From the NCBI GenBank assembly GCA_032158295.1, contig CM063243.1, positions 12,058,931 through 12,122,930 of the forward strand: 64,000 nt of DNA. Reading direction: 5' to 3'. The notes beneath the pieces are model-generated. The model was not told the origin of the DNA. It did not search any database and saw only the letters and a program-made list of their open reading frames with translations. Shown piece by piece: positions 13,601 to 25,600 of the stretch. The stretch's first letter is position 1. The number at the start of each line of letters is the position of its first letter. The stretch comes from Pycnopodia helianthoides. Taxonomy: Eukaryota > Echinodermata > Asteroidea > Forcipulatida > Asteriidae. The translations under genes and the position numbers were made by a program.

Positions 13601-16600
13601 GTCAGCCTTCAGGCTCGTGTTTTCAAGGAGCCGCAAATCCAGCCTGGATATTGAGTTTCACAATTACCTGTTACTTATAGACATGGACAAGTTGTCTTGC
13701 CCTGGAACCGTGAGGTAAACGCCTGTCGCAGGCATACAATGTAGGGGTCGTAATCGTATCTTTGGTTTACAGCCCGGATCCCTCTGCAGGCACACAATCA
13801 GCACTGCCCATTAGCCAAACAAAAATCATATTCCCAAAACAGACCCAAATGGGATTTGGGCTCCAGTTAATCCCCAGTAACCTAGCGACAGCACATCCAG
13901 GGAAATAAGAGATTGGCTTTCGGGGAGACCCAGGGACGTGTTGGTTCCCACTGAGGGGGGGCCGGTGTACTCTTCTAACGGAAGGAGGGAGAGGGTGGAT
14001 AACGGAGGGGGGTTACGGAAGATATTGGTGTAGGATGTCTTAAATATAATCACCTGGAGGTTATTGTGTTTACAGTCAACAGGAACAGGAACACAGTAAA
14101 GCTATACCTCAAGCCTTGTATTTCACACATGTATATACCCATATAACCAGAGTGAAGAAGAATTCACAGAGGAAGGACTGTGTTTTTTTCCTCTGGACTC
14201 CTTACTTGTGGGATGGTGTTTAATGTGGTGTTTTCGACGGATGCTTGGTCTCAATTATCCAAACAACCGAGAGGAAATCATTGGTAGGATCCACAGACGC
14301 TGTGTTTTGATAAAAGAAACTGAACCCCTGGTCTTGCTCTCCTCCAAAGTATTAGGGTCGCTACAATCATGTCACCTTCATGTAGACTTGACATGCCTTG
14401 CAGCCTGTGCTCACTTTAACAGCATTGACTAGATCCAAACCAAAGACCTTGTTTCAGAAAGCTCCCCACATGCATCTCACTAATATTTGTTAAGCAGTGA
14501 GCGCTTTACATGTAATACAGGCGAAGGTTACCAGCTAAATGTCACGTCCGATGCAGACAGTCTTTGGTGCAGTGTTTTATGCTCCGCAAATCACTTTGTT
14601 AAACAAGGTGATATTTTATCAAAGGTGTTACTGTATTTTATAACTTGGGTTCAGTTAAGAAAAGAAAAAAAAGGAGCGTCTGTTTTGCAGAAAATTGTTC
14701 CGCTTTGCAATGTTCACCGAATCGTGATCTTCAACATGAGTGGCTTTGAGCTTGTCTGTGAAATGAGAACTAATAACAACAATCTGTAACTGGAAAGGTC
14801 AATGATTATGGCTATAAATTGAGTTAAGACCTCAACCATCGAAGCGGCAGAATCTCCTAACCAGCTTATCCTCTCTGTCTTGAACTGTCAGTTTACCATG
14901 TTGGCTACTGTTACCATGTAGCAGGTTAAAGATCTAAAATAAAATCTAAAAAAATCAACAAAATGTAGGGGATTAATTCTAACAGAATTAATTCACACAG
15001 GCCCCCTTTGCTTGAGTCCAATAAAATACAGTATTGAAGATGTTTTCATTCGTCACAAGCTCCACGACTTTTTCTGATTAGCTGTTGCCAGCTGGACGGT
15101 ATCAAATTGAGAGAAATAGTGAAGGAGTTCATTATGGAATTGCCTCGTCTTTCATCGACTCCAATAAAAATACAAACGTCGACAATATTTCTTTAAATCA
15201 CACACTAACCATCGTAAAATGTCTTTTTAGCGTTGGCAGCTGGAAGGTTGAACAGCTTTAAGAGAATTAATTGATTGGGTCGCCCCCTTCTTTCATTAAC
15301 TCCAATAAAATCCTAATGTCCATAAGTGTTTTCATTTCTGCCAGCCACGTAACAGCACAACATGTTACTCTTTCCATTCAGGGAACGTAATTGGGAAATT
15401 TCCTGAAGGTTCCGACGGTTCAAAGCGAAATTCATTTCTGTGTTAACTGTCACCCATGGGTGGCTAACGGCGCGTACACTTTCTGAAATTGAAAAGAGAT
15501 ATCTTCTGGGTCAGTCATTTATGAAGGAAAATAAAGTAATCTCCCTAGAGATTTGCGAGGGGGGAAAAACCAGCCCCTGCAGTATTCATCGCAGCTGTGA
15601 GTTGCATCTTGTTTAATCAACAGTTCAGACGGAGACCATATCGCTGGCTGCAGCAGTGGAGTGTATTGTAATTTGTTAAGCCAGTGCTCAAGGGGCCTGT
15701 GTAGAAAGATGGTTTAAAATGTCATTAGAAGAACTTATTACGCCTACAGTTGCCAGGTTTTCACTTAATGCACAAAATACCACCCGGTACACCTGTGCTC
15801 TTTAGAAAGTGTGGCTGGATTTAACTTGTCACAAATTAGGGCTGAATCTGTAGCCTTTCGTGGAAATGTAAAATCGGAATCAATTTCTGAGAGTAGTTTG
15901 ACTCCTCATGAATGTTGGGATATAAGTTTCAGACGGTCAGAAACTTGGTTACCATAATGCTTGACAGTAATCTTAAACACGTCACGGTGGTTTTTATGTA
16001 CATATGTATTGCAATGTTTGCACAGGCGAAATCTGTAAACATTTCTTTGCATTAAGAGATGAAATCACGATGCGAAACAAGCAAAGATTCTAAGACACAC
16101 AAGTTGCAGAAGAAATCTTTTCAAGTAGAAATGATCTACAAACTGGAATTCCACTGAGGTCACAAAGTGAGCCATTGCCTAAGTTGCTCTTGGGCTGGTT
16201 TCATTTAGCTCTCAAATGTGCATGGTTGTGTATTAATATTAAGCATCATTGACAAAAATCTTGCAAAGAAGATATAGGTTACCAGTATTGTACTGCATAT
16301 TTATAGTGACTGGTTCTCTGCCGATTTTGGCTTAGTAGAGAAGTTTGCTGACCTCTAACTTTTCCTAAGCAGGTCTTTGATATTGAGCTCTGAGTCTTAA
16401 CAGTCGGGATCCCTTGACTTGAAATAGTCGCATTGCATTTTATCGGATTATGAAGAAAAACAGAAATGTCCCTTGATGGAGAATTCCAGGCTAGCTACAG
16501 AATGGTACTTTAGACTTGATACTTCTCTCCTGGTACTTTTTTTCTTGGGTTGTGAATGTGAACAATACCAGCCCACTAAGGGGTGGATGTTTAGAGTCAG

Positions 16601-19600
16601 ATGAACAAAGCCCACAGCCCCCTACTGTATAATGACAATTCTCAAAGCTACTGTACTGTACTGAGACGTTTACTTTACTGCTGTAAGTGTAATACTGCAC
16701 AACGCTGCATGAAAAGTGTATCAAAATGAACAAATGGGTTTCTGGGTTGTTCTTTAAATGAAAATGACCTGTAGTAAACTTTGGTTTGGTGGCCGAGGAA
16801 CTGGAAGTCATAAATATACCAAATTTTAAATGGGTCACAGCCACATTTTCCCACCTCAGTGTAATCAACAAATTTGTATTTTTTATTTGTGTTTGATTTG
16901 TATAACATATGCTATCCATCCTTTGGTAGTTTTTTGCAGAAAAGCTCTCTTTTCTAGAGGGTTTCATAGATTTTGTGTCGCTCAAAAAGATTAATATGTT
17001 CCCAAATATTATCAAACTATCTTAGGCCTGCGCTAAACGTCGCACGTTTGTCATGTCGAACTCAAACAGTTGTAAAATTAGGAATTAAATTCGACAAAAG
17101 AGTGACGTTTAGCGCAAACCTTTTATTTAAGTTCGGCACTGCCGTGTAGCACGGCAAGCCCTGCCGTGCTACACGGTAGCGGCACGACACGGTGACAAAC
17201 GTCGCGCTCTTGCCGTGTCGAATCGAACTGAAAACATTTGAGTTCGGCTCGGCAAAAGTGCGACGTTTAGCGCAGGCCTTAGCTTACAACTTGACGATGT
17301 CCCTACCCTGGCCCATGGAGTTAGAAGTAGAACCTTCATGCCTGGCCATACCATCATGAGTGATCGACAAGGTCCAGGTTCAATGACCTTAATATGCATC
17401 TCTAAAATTAAGAAAAAAGAAAGAAAAAACTCTTGGTCTCTGTGGTCAGACTGACCAGAATATTGCTTTTTTCCCTTTCGGGTGAATTCCACATGAGCGG
17501 TGGCTGACATTCATCTGCTTCAAATTTGGCACATACCTAGAGGCGTTGAAGTGTTTAGCTTTGCGGGAAAAGTCAATTCCAGTACGGTTCATCAAATTGC
17601 ATTTAGATCTCCTACTTGTCTGTTTTTCCTGATTAAATAAGATGTCTAGTTGTTATTAAAAACTGCAATTTCTTTTAAATTCTTTATAATGGCTTGTGGA
17701 TTTTGCAGTTGGGGGGTGAAGCTTCGTTCTTGTTCAGGCAAGACCTTCTTTTATCCCATAATAGAAAATTTGAATTTCTTAGAGAAGTATTTTGAAGGGA
17801 CATCTTAAGAAGAGCAGGGCAGTGGACAATGACCTCTAGTGGCACTTACAGCAAGGGTGATGTCCCCAAGTCAGTCATAAAATGCTTGCATATTATGCTT
17901 TACACTTACTTAGTATACACACATTAGTACCTGTGTGCATGTTTAATGTGTTAGGCTCCCAAGTATCAACATAACAAATGTGTACATGTGTACATGTGTA
18001 CATGTGTACATGTACAGTATTTACATGACTGTATAACTGGAATAACAGTTGCAGTTTGTCTGTGTTTGTCCTAAAATGTCCAACCTGCGTTTATTTGTTG
18101 TTGTTAGTTTGTATTGTTTATCATTATGCCATTATTTTATGGCATACAGGAGGTGTACATGTTAAAGGACCTGATAATGAGATTGACTCCCTTCATATTA
18201 CTTCACGGGTCATTCTATTTAATTGCTTATTAGAAGTTAAGAAACCGTGGGACACAATCATGAGGACCTAATACAATGTGAAGGGGTTGATTAGTGCCAC
18301 TATGTCTATCAAGCATGTCAAGCCTTGCTGCAATAGTTAGTGTGTATTTGTTCCATGGTAATGAGCTGCGAGCAATTAATGCATTCTAAAGAATCTTTTT
18401 GAAGCGACGTTGGTACTTGTCAAAGACCAGTATCCGCACTTTATGTGACCCAACTTTTTTATAACAAACCTGTGAAAATTTAGGCTCAGTCGGTCATTGG
18501 AGTCACAAGAAAATTGTGAAAAAACCCTGATGTTTTCACTGTTTTAGAACAGTAAGTTTTGGTCTCGCGAGATCAAAACTAATTGTTTTACTCATTTCTT
18601 AAAAGCTAAAGCATTTGAGGCAAACAATTTTCGAGGTAAGTTTTCCACCATGACCATCTTTATACCAATGTTGTGCACACCCTTTAGATGAAAGAGCAAA
18701 GGAAAAATAGTTTTATTTATTTATTTATTTATTTTTACAAATTAAATGTAGATGCTTGGGCTGTACCATACATAAATATACAATGTAGTATTATTCAGAT
18801 AAATTGAATATCAAAATCAATTGTATGGTTTGAATATACCGGAGACCATAAACTGGAAATCGAGACAAAATACACTTTTTACTGTGCAAGATTCCTGTGT
18901 ATTGTATCTAAATTTAGTATGTATTTCTGAGACTACTTTAAGGTAATGCAAGTCACTGAACAAACTTTGATGGGCAGCCTTTTGAATAACAAACATTTGA
19001 TCGAATTTCAAGTATGTATATCTGGTTACCAAATTATATTTAGAAACACACAGCACTAAAGGGATGCCTTAAGTGACTGTATATAGTGTTAGTAATGACT
19101 TGGTTGTTGGGAATTACTATCAGTACTGTACATTTTTGGCATACATTGTACTTGTAAGGTTGTATTTCTCTTCTATAAGACAGTTTGGTTTTGATTGGTA
19201 ATAATTATATGTAACCAATTTCAGTATTTTTTTATTTCATGGAGGATAATGCAAAAATTAATTGTGAGGAATATGAAAAGTATGCATGTAAATGTGCATA
19301 GTGTGCCTCTTCCCATGTGCGGCATTCGCGCACTCATTGCCCAGATTAGGTGAAAAAGTGTGTAATTTCAGTAGCACAGTTTCCCGATGACTCTGCAACT
19401 TCCATTACCACCTGTAAACAAAATTGTGTTAAGTTTGGAATATTTCAGTACAAGAGAAAAGTGCATTGGGAATGACTATAAATCCACATATCTGTCAGTC
19501 TTGGCTTGGAAGAACAGCACGTAAGAGAGGTGGAAGGGTTCAGCGGTTTCAGCTCCAGACAACCTTGATCTCATCTTGACCTCCAGCCCCCTACCCAAGT

Positions 19601-22600
19601 CACATGGCCCAACAAACTCTGGGAATGAGTCCAAGCTCTGGAGTAACAGTTTACACATTAGCTGGTGTCGTATGCCTGTCTGGTGCTGGTGTTGACGTGT
19701 TCTTGTTTAACAATGAGAGTAGGTCATGACCTACAAAGCATTAGGGTACATTTTGACATTGGTTTTTCCTGTGTAGGGTATTAGTCTTTGGTCCAAAGGT
19801 TGGAGCTGAGCTTTTCAGCAGCAGTATGTCTACAAAATCATATGGAAGTGCTGAGTTGTAGAAGTACCTGAATGTACATTGAACATGTAAATGTTCATTG
19901 GATTGAATTGTTCATGAACGTACACTTGCATGATCATCAGTACACATATAATATTCACATACACATGTCATGGTATTATCAGCCGAGAGGGGACAGCAGA
20001 ACAAAGGAACACAAAAGGAACAATGCAGTCCTCACATTGGAATCCTTTGTATTTTGTGTCCTCACATTTGTGTGCGTATTTGTCTAATCACAAGGTTGTG
20101 GGTTCGAATCAAGCTAACCACTGAGTTCACAATAAATAGAATAAGTATTGTGGTCTAGTTACTGAGTCATAATTTATTGATTTCTGCAATTCATAGTCAT
20201 AAATGTTAAACCCCTTTGTATGTGAGAGATTGGCTGTTGCCAGCTTGGCGTTTATATCCCCTTGTTGGAGCTTTTCCAAGTTCCCTTTATGGGTAGATCA
20301 TCTAAACAAACAAACAAACGAACATTGTTGCTCACTTACAATGTAGGCTTACATGTACATCAGTACCATTATAGAGCAAGGGTATAGTACAAAGTACACA
20401 AAACATTGATGCCGAATTGTTGTGCGTATGCAAACACTTCACCCACATTCAATAACAACTTTTATGGCTATGTATGAAGTTAGTAACTGTGAGAATAAAG
20501 AGGTGCTGGTACTAAATATCTTTGTTGATGGTCTGACCATGACTGATAAAATCAGTGATAGTGATAATGTGGTCACAATCATAAAAAACAGGAAATACAC
20601 ATCCAACTTGCAGCTTCATTTCAACATGAATGTAGTCAGTTCATGTTGTAAACAGCATTAATTTACTTCCTCCATGATCAAATTATATTTTCACAATTTT
20701 CTGGTCATCGGACATCAGTTCATGGCAGCCTATGCATGTACGTGATCTTGATGTGCCCAACATTTCAGTGCATTTACTGATGTGTCACCTCGTATTTGTG
20801 GTGCTTTGAAGGGCCTGGTTCGACAGCCATCTCTCACTATCACAGTCCTAAGTTTTTCTTTTAATTTGCTGATTTACAAGCAACAGCTCTGTATTTGGCC
20901 TCAAACAATACAACGCCAGTTTTATTAGTTCTTAAATTCATCTTGGGGACTGTTCATTGGAACACTGTTTTTTCAAAGTACCCCAGGGTACATTTTGACA
21001 TCAAAAGATGACAAGAGTAAAACTGGTATACCAGCAAAATAATCATCTTATTGGGAATATTCTGGTGTATTAGAGAAAATTACACGATCAAAATGAAGAA
21101 TTAGAAAGACATTTGGCTTGACTGACGGGCTGCTGTGCAATCCTTTTTCTCATCTCGATCAAATAGGATATTAGATATTGTTAGAGACAGCATGCTCCGT
21201 CTTGTTTGAGTTAAACAGTAAAGGTTGACCAATCATGAATGTATATGTTCGACATGTATGTACATTCATGGTACATGTACATGTACGTACACGTAGAGGG
21301 TACGTACACGTAGAGGGTACGTACAGTAGGGGTACGTACACGTAAGGGTACGACACGTAGAGGGTACTGTAACACGTAGAGGGTACGTTACACGTAGAGG
21401 GTACGTTACACGTAGAGGGTACGTACATCGTATGAGGGTACGTACACGTAGAGGGTACTGTAACAGTAGAGGGTACGTACACGTAGAGGGTACGTACACG
21501 TAGAGGGTACGTACACGTAGAGGGTACGTACACGTAGAGGGTACGTACACGTAGAGGGTACGTACACGTAGAGGGTACGTACACGTAGAGGGTACGTACA
21601 CGTAGAGGGTACGTAAAAGTAGAGGGTACGTACATGTAGAGGGTACATGTAGTACATTTAGAGGGTACATGTGTACGTGCATGTAGAGGGTACATGTACG
21701 TGCATGTAGAGGGTACATGTACATACATGTTGAGGGTACATGTACGTACATGGAGAGGGTACATGTACGTACATGGAGAGGGTACATGTACGTACATGGA
21801 GAGGTTACATGTACGTACATGGAGAGGGTTACATGTACGTACATGGAGAGGTTACATGTACGTACATGGAGAGGTTTCATGTACGTACATGGAGAGGGTA
21901 CATGTACGTACATGGAGAGGGTACATGTACGTACATGGAGAGGGTACATGTACGTACATGGAGAGGGTACATGTAGGTAGAGAATCTAGAGATGATGAAT
22001 CGTTTTTTTTTTCCTAGAAGAATACATCCACTCCAGTCCTCTAGATTTTCAAGAAAGGCGTCATACCTGTGTTTAGCTTAAAAAACAGTAGATACTCCAA
22101 ATACCTGCTCAGAGTTTGCCTTATAAGTTTTTACGTGATTGGCCAGGGGGACCATTTTAAGCTATTTTCACTGGTCCATAATTCATATTGATCAGGAATG
22201 TTGTTCGACACTGAGCTAGCCACCCGGACCACTTGGAATGAATTTGGACAGGTCCTCTGGCATTTGGCCAGCGGGAGAAAGGCTGCTGCTGTATCAAAAA
22301 TTAAAGACCAGGTAGTGCGGTACGGCATTCAAATTAAAAAGGAGTGAAGTCAGTAGTCGCTGCGTGGTAATTATCACACACAGTAGTGTTTGCATGCTCT
22401 CCTGTGTATACACAGTTGTTTTTTTTTTCTCCCGAGGAGGGATTCAGTGGTGTTTACTTTCAAGCAAAACACTACTGTCCCCTCCTCATACAGGGATGAG
22501 GGAAACACCTGCATCATGTCAAGTAATGCTGAGGGTATTCCTTGGGACACCATTTAGGGTCAGTAAAGTGTGTGACTCTTCGACCTGAAGGGTACCCAGA

Positions 22601-25600
22601 AGATGCTCTTGAAATGTTTCCATTAGTGAATTGTACCCTGTCCCAAATAATCAGGTCTGATGCCCATTCCAGAGGTACTCGAGTGGATAAAAACTGTAAT
22701 TTGTTTACAAAAGCATGGTGGCATAAAGTGGAGAGGGGAGGGAAGCACTTTGTCAAAAAAGATGGGCCAAGTTGCTCCAAGGGGATCGTGCAGAGTCAAG
22801 TATTGTTCAATGGGGGGTGGGGGGGTAGTGCTTGCTGTGTCAATGTGGACTGCTTTGGTTCAATAAACCCTACCTAGTGAAACCATACTGAAGAAAATTT
22901 GGAAAAACACATGTCAAAGGGAGTACCCTTTAAATCATTTGGTCAAATATTGATAGAGATCATACATGTTTCATGTATACAAGAAAATAGGCATTGTGTC
23001 ATACCATGGAGGTAGATTAACACCATGTCACACAAAGCAGTTTTTACAGAAAACTTGGAGGCAACCAACTGCACTGCATGCCAAGGAAACACTTTGGCAG
23101 CACAAGAGCCATCATTTTAGCTGTAACTCACTATCCCCAAGAAAGTGATGAAAAAAAGAAATGTGAATGGTTTTTCCTTATTGGAGATTGCCTGGAACTG
23201 GTTGCCCGACTAAATTGCCTCATTTGACATGGCCCCTTTATTGGCACATGTACAGGCATTGTACAAGCATGGAAGAAGAAAACCTATACAGCAAAGTGCT
23301 TCGTAAAAATTTGTGCACACATACTCAATCCATCAATACCAGTATGCCCCGAAATTGAAATAATGGAGTGCATGATGTTTTTTAAAATATTGGTGTACAA
23401 ATTATTACCACATGTAGTGAGGATTTCTTGGCAACATTCTGAAATCATGTGAGCAGTTTTTCCCCTTGTGGAATTGCAGGAAAGTCTCTCAAATTTGAAA
23501 CTGCCCACACTGCTGGTGTTGTTTCATCAAAAAAAAAAACATCCAACATAATTCATCACTTCCTTGGACAAATTCCAGTACCTGTTACTTGGTATTAAAG
23601 AGAGACAGACATGGCCCACCTGGGATGAAATGCCACTGTATGGTTAGATGGATTTATCTGGGGGTATATGGGTAAGATAGGTTCAAGTGCACAATCTGGT
23701 CTCCTTCAGTTCTATCTCTAGGCACTACATTACTGGAGGTTATACCATTATGGTTATACTAGGTAGTCCAGCATCAATCAAAGAAACAGAGGTACACTGT
23801 GGCCCCAACTTGGTGGTTGGGTTAGGGGTGATTGGTGATAGCTGGTGCTTGGTGGTGCTATCTGCAGGTTAGCTCCAGAAGTTGACTGCTGTTTTACACC
23901 CAAGAACTGGAAATCAAATATTTCTGGAAAGTGGCTATAGTGAGAAAAAAAATGAATTGGTGAATGATTTTACCACTAAGTCTAAGGTTTTGCCCAAGGT
24001 TTGCTTCTCTTTAACTTGGTGTCGATGTTGGGTTGATGACAAAACCACAATGTATGAGGATCAAAATTCAATGGATCAAAATTTTAAAAATTTGACGTGT
24101 AGGTTACTTACATGATAATGTGTTAATTAAATGTATTATGTACAATGCCCTCATAAAACAAGACCCAGTGAGCAGTTTCACACTAGCATCGGGTGATGTA
24201 GGAAAAGCCTATGTTGAACAACAAGAAATGTAAATTCAGGTTAAAACAACACATGTTGTATTTCTATTTCCACTTTTTAAAAACTTATATAAGTCCAGAG
24301 AATCATAGAATTTAAGTCAGTCTATGACGATCCTTCTTGTTGTTCTTTTCATGAACAAATTTGGACTGGCCTCTCTAGGTACCGGCAAGCTCAGAGGTCT
24401 ATTTGTATGACATCTGCTCTAGAAAGGCAGGGGGGGGGGGTCATGGGGGTTGATTCCCAACGGAATAATAAGCCTAGGAAAGTACTGCACATCGGTTTAG
24501 CGTAAAACGAAACTAATATTCTTTCTTGATGTAATTTTAACACCTATTGGAACAAATGCATGGAATTAAAAAAAAATAATCTACTGCCATCAAAACAAAA
24601 CACCATCCCACAGTCAAGTTGATGTTGATAAGATCTCACTTCTGGATTGGGGTTAAGTGACTGACCCCCACAATACCTTGATGTTTAGATTTCAAATAAA
24701 CAGCTCGTTGCTAGGGTAACAATCAGATAGGTTTGAAGTATTTAGGCTGCAAAAATAATAAACAATGTCAACTCAATAATTCACAGATCTACACTGTAGT
24801 ACACATATACAGAAAGGATTCCAAACTCTTCAGAAGTGTACACAAATAGCTCATCAATTTCAAAAAGCTTTTGCTTTTACTTTTTTTGCTAAGACCAAAC
24901 CAACAGAAAAACCGTTTAAAATCAACAGGTACATGTTTTGCCAGCCCTGAATCCAATTATTGCTTAGCACAGGAAAATCTTGCGTAGCAGAAACAGGTCA
25001 GCAGCCAAAATACCATATACTACGTAAAAAATGGTCTAACTACCATTTTCTACAAAAAAAGTTTTAATAAATTGGGCCCTGGTCGTTGCTTGTTTCAGTG
25101 ACTGCTGTGTGTTTTGACACCACTATAGTCTGACAACCCTATGTTCTAACAACCCTATGTTCGGATAATCTTTTGGATAAGGAAAATACTTCAGGGGCGT
25201 TGAAACATAGGGGTGTCAGGACAAAGGTGTGTGACCTTGCTCATCACTCTTAGCAAACTTGTCTGCTTAGCATTGAAGTAGTAAAAGTAGAATGAAATAC
25301 ATAGCAGAAAGAGTGGTAGACAGAAGAAACAATGGCAGGATAGCACCAGAGGACAGACAGGAAAGAGCCTTGCGTACACAAAGAAACCTACACAGAGTGG
25401 CACAGAATGGAGAATACTGGATCAGCAGATTCTGTGAGTGGTCCTTTTCTCTATGCTGTGATGATGGTCATGGTGAATCCAGTCATTTGTGAATGAACGC
25501 CCGACAAAGGGCCTTGGTTGTAAACTTTCTTAGGATTTCATTTAGTGTTAATGAACTGTCATCTATTAATGATGAATATACACACAGGTGTGTTTAAACT

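Noticed and set aside
16491..17015. 174-residue minus-strand open frame
   Set aside because: Low-complexity, AT-rich composition, no recognisable motif, and it overlaps another frame; likely chance.
20084..20120. tRNA gene
   Set aside because: Only a B-box-like segment is present; no A box, acceptor stem or anticodon arm can be drawn.
21171..21949. Long repetitive open frames of 208 and 227 residues (minus strand), rich in Tyr-Val-Pro-Ser-Thr-Cys-Thr
   Set aside because: They follow exactly the 17-bp and 23-bp DNA repeats and occur in every frame of a strand that has no stops. The DNA period, not a protein period, explains them.
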